Assembly (NCBI GenBank): GCA_029569475.1
Contig: JAKQSZ010000007.1
Span: 1 to 64,000, forward strand
Length of the DNA: 64,000 nucleotides
Source of the DNA: Candidatus Eiseniibacteriota bacterium
GTDB taxonomy: Bacteria; Eisenbacteria; RBG-16-71-46; CAIMUX01
Reading direction: 5' to 3'
In this document: positions 30,990 to 38,161 of the stretch, one piece after another
Numbering within the stretch: the stretch's first letter is position 1
Layout: the number at the start of each line of letters is the position of its first letter
Position numbers and translations under genes: made by a program
The notes under the pieces: generated by a model
Databases searched by the model: none
What the model was told of the DNA's origin: nothing
The model's input: the letters and a program-made list of their open reading frames with translations, nothing else

Positions 30990-32197
30990 GGCCGGCGCGG
31001 CGGTTGCGGGAAGCGTTCGAAGTAGCTCTCCTGGATCCGAAGGAACATCTCGCAGCCCAGAAGCAACGCGTCCTCGTCGAAATCGAATCGGGGATTGTGG
31101 TGGGGGTGGCTCATCCCTTTCTCCGGGTTCGCTCCACCGATGAAGAAGTAGCAGCCGGGGAGCCGCTCCAGGAAGTACGACATGTCCTCCGCCCCCATGA
31201 CGACCAGGTCACGGACAACATTTTGCGGTCCGACCAGGCCCGCCGCCACCTCCGCGACGAACTCGGCCATCGCCGGATCGTTGATGGTCGGCGGATAGTG
31301 CGGCTCGAAAACGAACTCGCACTCGGCCTTCAGTGAGCGGGCCAGGCCCTCGCAGACTTCCCGCAGGCGGACGACCAGCCGCTCCCGCAGGGCCGGATCG
31401 AAGGTGCGCAGCGTGCCCTTCATCTCGGCTGTTTCCGCGATGATGTTGAAGTTGCTTCCGCCGTGGAAACTCCCGACGGTCACCACCGCCGTCTTCATCG
31501 GGTCGGCTTCGCGGGAAACGAGCGTCTGGAGCGCCGTGACCAGGTAGCTTCCCACCACGACAGCGTCGATGGCTTCGTGCGGGAGCGCGCCATGGCCTCC
31601 CCGGCCCTGGATCGTGATGCGAAACTCATCGGCCGCGGCCATGAACGGGCCGGAGGTCACCGCGATCTTCCCGACAGGGATCCCGGTCCAGAGGTGGAGC
31701 CCAAAGGCGGCTTCGGGAGCCGGGTCTTCCAGAACGCCTTCCTCGATCATGGGGCGCGCGCCGCCGGGGCCCTCTTCGGCCGGTTGGAAGACAAAGGCGA
31801 GCGATCCTTCCAGTCCGGCCCGTGCTTCCTGGCTCAGGAGAGCAGTCTCCGTGAGGATGGAGGTGTGTCCGTCATGGCCACAGGCGTGCATCACGCCGGG
31901 GACGGTCGAAGCGTAGGGTTTCTCGCTCTCCTCCTGGATGGGCAATGCGTCCATGTCGGCGCGAAAGAGGATGGTCCGTGGGCCGCTGCCGCGCACCAGT
32001 GCGCGCAAGCCGGTCCGGGCGATGCCGGCGCGCAACTCCAGGCCGGCGCCTTCGAGGCGCCCGCGCACTCTCGCGGACGTGCGGCGCTCTTCGAATCCCC
32101 GTTCGGGATGGCGGTGAAGATCCCGGCGAAAGTCGATCAGGGATTCGCGGCGGGACAGGATCCGGGGACGGACCCCATCGAGGATCGGGGCGTTCAT
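30986..32197 (-). CDS. M20D-type amidohydrolase (cytoplasmic)
   Basis: 403 residues, usual length, no signal peptide. Motifs: DFRRDLHRHPERGFEE, LFRADMDALPIQEES, HACGHDGHTSIL (metal ligands), FQPAEEGPGGARPMIEEG, FGLHLWTGIPVGKI, RGGHGALPHEAIDAV and VVMGAEDMSYFLE. It belongs to the same family as the downstream enzyme, hydrolysing N-acyl amino acids or aminoacyl amides. Start ATG 32197, with GAGGTGACGA upstream. The pair looks like a duplication in which one copy gained an export signal. The gene ends in GTGA, the start of the second copy. Confidence 0.9.
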   Translation of the reverse strand: MNAPILDGVRPRILSRRESLIDFRRDLHRHPERGFEERRTSARVRGRLEGAGLELRAGIARTGLRALVRGSGPRTILFRADMDALPIQEESEKPYASTVPGVMHACGHDGHTSILTETALLSQEARAGLEGSLAFVFQPAEEGPGGARPMIEEGVLEDPAPEAAFGLHLWTGIPVGKIAVTSGPFMAAADEFRITIQGRGGHGALPHEAIDAVVVGSYLVTALQTLVSREADPMKTAVVTVGSFHGGSNFNIIAETAEMKGTLRTFDPALRERLVVRLREVCEGLARSLKAECEFVFEPHYPPTINDPAMAEFVAEVAAGLVGPQNVVRDLVVMGAEDMSYFLERLPGCYFFIGGANPEKGMSHPHHNPRFDFDEDALLLGCEMFLRIQESYFERFPQPPRRP

Positions 32198-32342
32198 CGT
32201 TCGTCACCTCGCGTCGGCCGGCTGTTGGAAAGGTGTTCCGGGGCTCCCTCGTGGCGCGCCCCGAAGGGCCGGCCACCGCGGCGCCCGTCTCGTCCGTCGT
32301 CACGGCGGCTGGCGCGGCGAGCGAACCTGTCTCCGGTTCGAC

Positions 32343-32750
32343 TCACAGTTCGCTCACGGGCCGCCGGCCCATCATGCCGGTCGTGACTTCGTGCCAGTAA
32401 TCGATGGCCTTCTCTCCCATGCGCCAGCAAAGGAAGATCAGCCGGCCATCCTTCAGCCCGTAGAAGTCGACCACACCGTGATTGATGTCCTTCAGCACAC
32501 AGCCGATGCGCTGCACCTCATTGAGTTTCTCGTTGTAGCCGCCGAGCAACTCTTCCAGCGTGCGTCGCGTCGCCAGCAGATCCTCGTGCTCAGGGCTGGA
32601 GCGCTCCGCGGCTCCCAGGACGTCCAACACCGAAATGCGGTCCTGCGCCTGGACGATCTGGCTGACGGTCTGCTGCAACCAACGTATGGCCTCCTCCACC
32701 TCCGGCAGGAGTCGATTGGCTTCCTCCAGCGTGAAAACCCTGACGGGCAT
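32343..32750 (-). CDS. DUF2203 family protein
   Basis: 135 residues: FTLEEANRLLPEVEEAIRWL at the start, a helical middle, then the conserved end IGCVLKDINHGVVDFYG and FLCWRMGEKAIDYWHE. This ending, with its GVVDF and WxxGE signature, defines DUF2203; function unknown. GGGGAGG sits seven bases ahead of ATG 32750. It is cytoplasmic, lies about 145 bases upstream of the M20 pair on the same strand, and is divergent from the TPR-zincin gene. Confidence 0.88.
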   Translation of the reverse strand: MPVRVFTLEEANRLLPEVEEAIRWLQQTVSQIVQAQDRISVLDVLGAAERSSPEHEDLLATRRTLEELLGGYNEKLNEVQRIGCVLKDINHGVVDFYGLKDGRLIFLCWRMGEKAIDYWHEVTTGMMGRRPVSEL

Positions 32751-33061
32751 GCCTGGCCTCCCCGTTGCTTCGTGTGGATCAGGGACGTGCGCAGCACGCC
32801 GGCGCGGTGCGGTGCCCAGTAGGAAGGGTAGCGGAAGCCGGACCCGCTCGGGAAGGTCCTTGCGGTTCCGCGTGTGCCCGTGCGGTTTCCCGCGGCTCCG
32901 GGCGGTTCCGGTCCGCCCGGCGCGCGTCGCGTGATGGGGGCGGAAAGAGACGGGAGCCCCGGGCCGCTTGCCCTTCCTGGGGCCGGGGGGCCGGCGATTT
33001 TGGTCTCCCCCTTGCCTGCATTTGGCCCTAAGATCCAGCTTGGCCATCGCGGAAATGGGAG
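32751..33061. other. Divergent intergenic region
   Basis: 311 bases between the DUF2203 gene and the TPR-zincin gene. GC-rich with runs of C/G; no convincing promoter or gene seen. Confidence 0.4.
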
Positions 33062-33907
33062 ATGGAACAAAACACTCGAAAAGAATATCCGCCGCTTCCG
33101 AGAAAGATCCTCGACCGGGTCGACCGGGCCTGGGACGCCCTCGAAGACGGCGACCTCGAGACCGCCGGTCAGGCGGCGGAAGAGCTGATGGAGGAAACCG
33201 AGCAGCATCCCGAGATCCGCTTCCTGCTCGGAGCGGCCCTCCTCGAGTCCGGTCTGGCCCCTGAGGCACTCGACCAGCTCCAGCAGTGCGACGGCCTGGT
33301 CGAGGATCCGGTCGTCCATCGTTTCTACCTGGCCACCGCGATGTACGAGAACGTGAGGCCCGAGGAGGCCCTGCCGATCTTCGAAGAGGTGATCGCCATG
33401 GAGCCGGACGCCCCCCCTCCCCGCTTCGGCATGGCGCAGTGTCTCGAGTTCCTCGGCCGGTACGACGAAGCCGAGAGCAACTACGACGAGGCCCACCGTC
33501 TCGATCCCGAAGGATTTCCGCTTCCGATCCGAATGAAGCGCGAGGCTTTCGAGCGTGTTGTGAAAGAAGCCGCGGAGCATCTCCCGGATGAGCTCCAGGA
33601 ACACCTCAAGAACGTCCCGGTCGTCATCGAAGGGCTCCCCTCCCGGGAGATCCTGCTGGCCCAGTCCCCCGAGGAAATGATCACGCCGGCGGTGCTCGGT
33701 CTGTTCGTCGGCACGAACCTGAAGGAGCGGAGCGTCTTCGATCCCGTCTCCATGCCGCCGACCATCTTCATCTACCAACGCAATCTGGAGCGCTTCTGCC
33801 AGACCCGCGAGGAGCTGATCCACGAGATCCACCTCACCCTCTATCACGAGTTGGGGCACTACCTCGGGTTGACCGAGGAGGAACTCGAGGAGCGCGGGCT
33901 GGAATAG
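33062..33907 (+). CDS. TPR protein with C-terminal zincin metallopeptidase domain
   Basis: 281 residues. Residues about 20-150 are TPR-like helical repeats (EIRFLLGAALLESGLAPEAL, RFGMAQCLEFLGRYDEAE). The C-terminal half (about 160-281) is a zincin domain of the DUF1025/metallopeptidase family M type: RNLERFCQTREELIHEIHLT then YHELGHYLGLTEEELEERG, with the HExxH zinc site. Stand-alone domains of this type occur in many bacteria with unknown substrates; fusion to TPRs suggests a protein partner. Start ATG 33062 follows GGAAATGGGAG. It is soluble, with no signal peptide. Confidence 0.85.
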   Translation: MEQNTRKEYPPLPRKILDRVDRAWDALEDGDLETAGQAAEELMEETEQHPEIRFLLGAALLESGLAPEALDQLQQCDGLVEDPVVHRFYLATAMYENVRPEEALPIFEEVIAMEPDAPPPRFGMAQCLEFLGRYDEAESNYDEAHRLDPEGFPLPIRMKREAFERVVKEAAEHLPDELQEHLKNVPVVIEGLPSREILLAQSPEEMITPAVLGLFVGTNLKERSVFDPVSMPPTIFIYQRNLERFCQTREELIHEIHLTLYHELGHYLGLTEEELEERGLE

Positions 33908-34301
33908 CCCGCGCGGTCGGCAGCAGAGAAGCCCGCGCCGATCGACCTGAGCCGTCGCTCATCCAAGGAAGTGACGGTGCGCGCGTCCGGCACATCGAGT
34001 CTCAAAAGAGACCCCCTTGGTTTCGTTCAGACGGTTTCACGAATCGAACAGATTGCCCTGGCGGTCGTGGTTGGCCGGATGCTATGCTCGCCGCAATCGA
34101 GAGAATGAATATCAGGGGCTGGACAGTCAGGGGCCGTTGCCAACGGAAACCCTCTGGAGTGAGCAGGAGATTCCCCACCACTCCCCGACCGATGACCCTC
34201 GCGCACACCCCCGGTGCTTGTTCGACGGCCTCCCTGGCGGGAGGTCGAAGCGATCGGTGCGATCCACGCATCGCCTTTTGAAAGACTCAGGAGAGAAGTA
34301 C
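33908..34301. other. Leader/intergenic region before the DEAD-box helicase
   Basis: 394 bases with no supported gene. A small stem-loop GTCTC-AAAA-GAGAC lies at 33999-34012, possibly the end of the preceding transcript. The stretch 34020-34300 would be a long 5' leader for the helicase, a situation typical of cold-shock-type helicases, but I see no specific motif. Confidence 0.35.
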
Positions 34302-36122
34302 TTGAAGACGTTCGATTCACTCGGCCTGGCGCCGGCCCTTCTCACCGCCGTACGCGCGTGCGGCTACGAGATGCCGACTCCAATCCAGAGCCAGGCTATT
34401 CCCAGGCTCCTCGAAGGTCGCGACCTGATGGGTTGCGCCCAGACGGGAACCGGCAAGACGGCGGCCTTCGCGCTGCCGATCATCAACCAACTCCACCCCG
34501 AGGGCACGCGGCCGATTCCGCGCGCCCTGGTCCTGGTGCCGACGCGCGAACTGGCCATGCAGGTGGCCGACAACGTGAAGTCCTACGGATCCTCCATCGG
34601 CATCCGTTGCGCGGCCGTCTACGGCGGCGTGCCTCTTCCGCCCCAGGAGATGGTGCTGAAGCACGGGGTGGACATCCTCGTCGCCACGCCGGGGAGACTC
34701 AAGGACCTGCTCTGGCGAGGCGCGATCGACTTCGCCGCCGTTCGCTTCCTCGTGCTCGACGAGGCGGACCGGATGCTGGACATGGGGTTCATCGACGACG
34801 TGCGCGAGATCATCGGCTATCTGCCGGTCGAACGGCAGACGATGCTCTTCTCCGCCACTCTCGAGCCGGAGATCCTGCGCCTGGCGCGCGACATCCTGCG
34901 AGATCCCATCCGGGTCGAGGTGGCGCCCCCGGCCACCGTTGCCGATGGCGTGGAACACGTGATGGTGTCGGTGGCCTCGCAAGGCAAGCGTTCGGCGCTC
35001 GAGACCATTCTGCGGCAGCACGACATGGAGAAGACGCTCATCTTCACGCGTACGCGCCGCGGCGCGCACCAGTTGACCGGACACCTCCGCAAGATGGGTC
35101 TGCGCGCCGCCTCCATCCACAGCGACAAGAGCCAGAGCGAGCGCACCGCCGCCCTGCGCGCGTTCGGCGCGGGCCGGGTCGATGTGCTGGTGGCAACCGA
35201 CATCGCCGCCCGGGGCCTGGATGTGCGCGACATCAGCCACGTGGTCAACTACGACCTGCCGTACCGGGCGGAGGACTATGTCCACCGCATCGGGCGCACG
35301 GCGCGCGCGGGCTCGCGCGGGGTCGCCATCTCTCTGGTGACCCCGGCCGACCAGCCCGGGCTGAAGTCGATCGAACGCCTGATCGGCATGCGGATCGAGT
35401 GGGGAACCACCGCCGATATCCATCAGGGTCGCGACGAGCGGCGCGAGGCGGACGGCGGGCGGGGTATGGCGGCCAGCCTGGCTGCGGCCTCGGATGCGCC
35501 GGCGCCGGCGCGAGTCGCCCGCAACGGCAACGGAAGGCGCTCGAACGGCTCGCGGGCCGCAACCGGCTCGCGGTTGAGCGACTCCCGATCGAACGGCCCA
35601 CGGGCGGTGGACCCGTCGCAGTCGGACAACTCGCGGTCGTCCGCGACGCCGGCCGCGAGAGCGTCGACCGGCTACAGGTCGCAACGGACGTCATCGAACG
35701 GATCAGGCCACGACGGCGTGCGTTCGCAGGATTCGCGCTCGGACAGGCCAGCCCGGCGTGGATCGGGTCCGTCGTCCAACGGTTCTCGGGGACAAAGCGG
35801 TTCTCGCGGACAGAACACTCCGCGGCAGGCGGGGCGCGCCGATGAGTCGGGCGCCCGGTCCGCACGGGACGGTCAGGCGCGTCGCCGCTCGGAGACTCGC
35901 CGTGAGGTCACGAACGAGCGGACGGCCCGCGTCGCCCGCAGCCCTCGTGACGCGCGGGACGACCGCGGCGGTTCTCAGCGCAGCCGCGCCGCCCGCACCA
36001 ACGCGAGGGAGACCACGAGGACAAGGGAGACACCGGGTGCCACGTCCTCCCGCGGTCCGAACGCCGGCCTCAGCCGGCTGATCTCCTGGCTTCGGCCGAC
36101 GCGGGGCACCACCCCGGCCTGA
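34302..36122 (+). CDS. DEAD-box ATP-dependent RNA helicase with disordered tail
   Basis: 606 residues, RhlE/CsdA-like. Complete motif set: Q motif GYEMPTPIQSQAIP, motif I AQTGTGKTAA, Ia PTRELA, Ib TPGR, II DEAD, III SAT, V TDIAARGLD and VI HRIGRTARAG, all in the first 370 residues. The remaining 230 are a Ser/Arg/Gly/Asn-rich disordered tail (many SR, SNGSR and GQSGSRGQ stretches), which in this family binds RNA. I chose TTG 34302 because CAGGAGAGAAG lies just ahead and the homologous part begins at once (KTFDSLGLAPALL); the frame is open to 34017 but reads as non-coding. The stop lies inside the first of three tandem repeats. Confidence 0.9.
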   Translation: MKTFDSLGLAPALLTAVRACGYEMPTPIQSQAIPRLLEGRDLMGCAQTGTGKTAAFALPIINQLHPEGTRPIPRALVLVPTRELAMQVADNVKSYGSSIGIRCAAVYGGVPLPPQEMVLKHGVDILVATPGRLKDLLWRGAIDFAAVRFLVLDEADRMLDMGFIDDVREIIGYLPVERQTMLFSATLEPEILRLARDILRDPIRVEVAPPATVADGVEHVMVSVASQGKRSALETILRQHDMEKTLIFTRTRRGAHQLTGHLRKMGLRAASIHSDKSQSERTAALRAFGAGRVDVLVATDIAARGLDVRDISHVVNYDLPYRAEDYVHRIGRTARAGSRGVAISLVTPADQPGLKSIERLIGMRIEWGTTADIHQGRDERREADGGRGMAASLAAASDAPAPARVARNGNGRRSNGSRAATGSRLSDSRSNGPRAVDPSQSDNSRSSATPAARASTGYRSQRTSSNGSGHDGVRSQDSRSDRPARRGSGPSSNGSRGQSGSRGQNTPRQAGRADESGARSARDGQARRRSETRREVTNERTARVARSPRDARDDRGGSQRSRAARTNARETTRTRETPGATSSRGPNAGLSRLISWLRPTRGTTPA

Positions 36123-36213
36123 CGCGGCTGGCCATTCTGGCTTCGGCCGGGGCACCACCCCGGCCTGACGCGGCTGGCCTTCCTGGCTTCGGCCGGGGTA
36201 CGGCCCCGGCCTG
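36086..36213. repeat. Three repeats with GC hairpins across the helicase stop
   Basis: Copies start at 36086, 36137 and 36183, each running CTGGCTTCGGCCG ... CCCCGGCCTGA (51, 46 and about 30 bp). The stop TGA at 36120-36122 is the end of copy one and recurs in the others. Copies two and three fold into perfect eight-pair hairpins GGCCGGGG/CCCCGGCC with five-base loops. Confidence 0.85.
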
Positions 36214-36246
36214 AAGTCCCGCTATACGCGCGTCCCCGGATCCGGA

Positions 36247-37962
36247 TCAGGCCAGGGGGCGCGAGATGTAGGTGCGAACTTCCGAGGCGTTCGCCCGGTC
36301 GACCTCCACATCGAATCCCTGTTCCCGCATCTTCATGATCAAGGGCACCGGTTCGAAGGGAGCGATCAGTTCCATCGTCTCGCCGGGCGCCAGCCTGGCC
36401 GCCTTCTCCATCGCCGGGGCCAGGGGATGCTCTCCGCGCGCGAGCAACGGACGTGCATCGAAGGACAGGACGACCTTGCGCGGCGCGTTCCCTGACACGG
36501 TCTCTGACCGGCCGGCGGAGGAAGCTCCGACCGCCGCCGGATCCAGGGCGGCCGATCCCGAGGCAGCCGATCCCGAGGCAGGCGATCCCGAGGCAGGCGG
36601 TGACGCGGCGCTGTCCGTGGACGGCGAGCCCGGTGACTCGTAACTCAGCAGACGGCGCTCTCCGCGCAGCACCCGCCATGCGGTGATGTCCTTGGTCACC
36701 TCGAGGGTTCCCAGATACTTCTTCTCGGGAGACCGGACGGCGAAGTACTCGATGTGGACGAAGCGGCCGTGCAGCTCGATCCAGAAGGCGGCCCGGTCCT
36801 GGCGCCCGGCGCGGAAGTCTTCCACGATGGTCTCCACGACGTGCACCGACGACGGCGGATGGCACTGCTGCACCTTGCGTCCGATGATCGACAGGTTGCG
36901 GTCGAAGACGCGCTCGGCGCCCTGCGTGAAGTAGGCGACTCGATCGTCGGCATCGACGAAGGTCAGGTCGAAGGGGATGGTGTTGAGCAAGGCCGTGATC
37001 TGCTCGGCGGTGAGCGAGCCCGAGGGCATGCGTACGGTGTCTCCGCCCGCGGAAGCCTCCAGGGCCGGTCCGCCATCCGGCGCGCCCGCGCTCGCGCGGT
37101 CGGATCCGCCGGCCGCGCCGGCAGTCCCGGTGGCCGGTGGCGCGGCAGCGCCCATGTCTGACTCGGGCCAGACAGGGACCGCATCAAGGAAGCAGAAACC
37201 GATCTCGGGACTCTGTGCGGCGATCTGCCGCCACTCGGCTTCGGTGAGCTGGTCGAGGCTCATGGGGAAGAGGATCTGCTCTTCCTTGTAGATCATCTCC
37301 TCGACCGTCGCCGCCGCCGGCTCGAGGGCGGTCGCAATCAGGCCATGGAGCATCGCCGCGCTCACGGATGAGCCCGGTGCGGAGGCGACCGCGCGGAGCG
37401 ACTGCTCCGCGTTGGCCAACAGCTTGCGCGCCTCGTCATCCTTGCCCCACATCACGGAGGATGGACCGGTGATCCCGCGCTTCTCGAGGTGCGGGAAGAG
37501 CAGGTTCTCCTTGCGGCGGTAGTGGCGATCCACCGCGCGCAGGCGCTGGAACTGCTCGGCCAGACGCGCGACATGATCCGCGGCCGGGGCATCCGCCGGC
37601 ATCGCCTTCAACTCGGCCAGGTTCCGGGCGATCGCGCCGGTCAGGGCCTCCATGCCACGGTTTTCCCGGCGGAAGACGTCCACCGGATGGCCCGCCGGCG
37701 TTTCCGGGGAGGCGGCCACGTCGATCACGCCGCGCAGCGCCTGGCTGTGCACGTCGCAGAGCTTCTGGACCTCCTCCATCGGGAGCGTCCCCTCCTCGAT
37801 CAGCTCCTGCTCGACCTCCACCACCATGCCGTAAGGCACTTCTCCCATCAGCCGCTGCAGCTGCGTCCGCACGGCCTCCGGCGCGGCGCCCTCGTGGAGT
37901 TGCAGGATGAGGTGCTTCAGGGTTTCCTTGCGGAGACGGTTGTTGTCGATCAGTTCGCTCAT
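36247..37962 (-). CDS. DUF438-hemerythrin-PAS-DUF2249 protein
   Basis: 571 residues, four modules. DUF438 at about 1-75 (LIDNNRLRKETLKHLILQLH). A hemerythrin-like HHE helical bundle at about 85-240, with DRHYRRKENLLFPHLEKRG and MIYKEEQILFPMSLDQLTEAE giving His/Glu iron ligands. A PAS domain at about 310-425 (LNTIPFDLTFVDADDRVAYF, VEDFRAGRQDRAAFW). A C-terminal DUF2249 domain at about 490-571 (FDARPLLARGEHPL, APFEPVPLIMKMREQGFDVE). DUF438/hemerythrin and DUF2249 proteins are linked in other bacteria to nitric oxide, nitrogen-oxide or redox stress. AAAGGAG precedes ATG 37962, and an FNR-type box lies at 38030-38043. The PAS/DUF2249 linker carries three 15-bp repeats. Confidence 0.85.
   Translation of the reverse strand: MSELIDNNRLRKETLKHLILQLHEGAAPEAVRTQLQRLMGEVPYGMVVEVEQELIEEGTLPMEEVQKLCDVHSQALRGVIDVAASPETPAGHPVDVFRRENRGMEALTGAIARNLAELKAMPADAPAADHVARLAEQFQRLRAVDRHYRRKENLLFPHLEKRGITGPSSVMWGKDDEARKLLANAEQSLRAVASAPGSSVSAAMLHGLIATALEPAAATVEEMIYKEEQILFPMSLDQLTEAEWRQIAAQSPEIGFCFLDAVPVWPESDMGAAAPPATGTAGAAGGSDRASAGAPDGGPALEASAGGDTVRMPSGSLTAEQITALLNTIPFDLTFVDADDRVAYFTQGAERVFDRNLSIIGRKVQQCHPPSSVHVVETIVEDFRAGRQDRAAFWIELHGRFVHIEYFAVRSPEKKYLGTLEVTKDITAWRVLRGERRLLSYESPGSPSTDSAASPPASGSPASGSAASGSAALDPAAVGASSAGRSETVSGNAPRKVVLSFDARPLLARGEHPLAPAMEKAARLAPGETMELIAPFEPVPLIMKMREQGFDVEVDRANASEVRTYISRPLA
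36551..36595. repeat. 15-bp tandem repeat x3 in the DUF438 gene linker
   Basis: GCCGATCCCGAGGCA at 36551-36565 and 36566-36580, and one-base variant at 36581-36595; encodes (ASGSA)-type linker repeats on the minus strand. Confidence 0.8.
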
Positions 37963-38001
37963 GGATTCGGCTCCTTTCCGTGCTTCTCTCTTCCCGCGGG
38001 G

Positions 38002-38043
38002 ATCATCGGCGATCCAGAGGCGCAGGGCATTGACTCAGGTCAA
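38002..38043 (-). promoter_or_regulatory. CRP/FNR-type box and class II promoter of the DUF438 gene
   Basis: TTGAC-TCAG-GTCAA at 38030-38043 is a perfect inverted repeat matching the CRP/FNR-family consensus TTGAY-N4-RTCAA used by FNR, DNR and NnrR. On the minus strand a GATGAT -10 candidate (38007-38002) has its centre 32 bases from the box centre, exactly the class II activator geometry (-41.5), giving a start of transcription near 37995, about 33 bases ahead of the gene. Confidence 0.65.
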
Positions 38044-38161
38044 GCAGGGGGGGCGTCCCAGCTCGCGTTCGGTGGTTGGCCGCGACGAAGCACCGGCGTC
38101 TTGGCCATGTGCTCCCGCTCCCAGGACAGCGGTCGCGAGATGTGGCGCTTCCAGCCTCCCG

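Noticed and set aside
34017..34301. N-terminal extension of the helicase reading frame upstream of 34302
   Set aside because: No binding site at any upstream start, the residues are unlike helicase N-termini, and CAGGAGAGAAG directly precedes TTG 34302.
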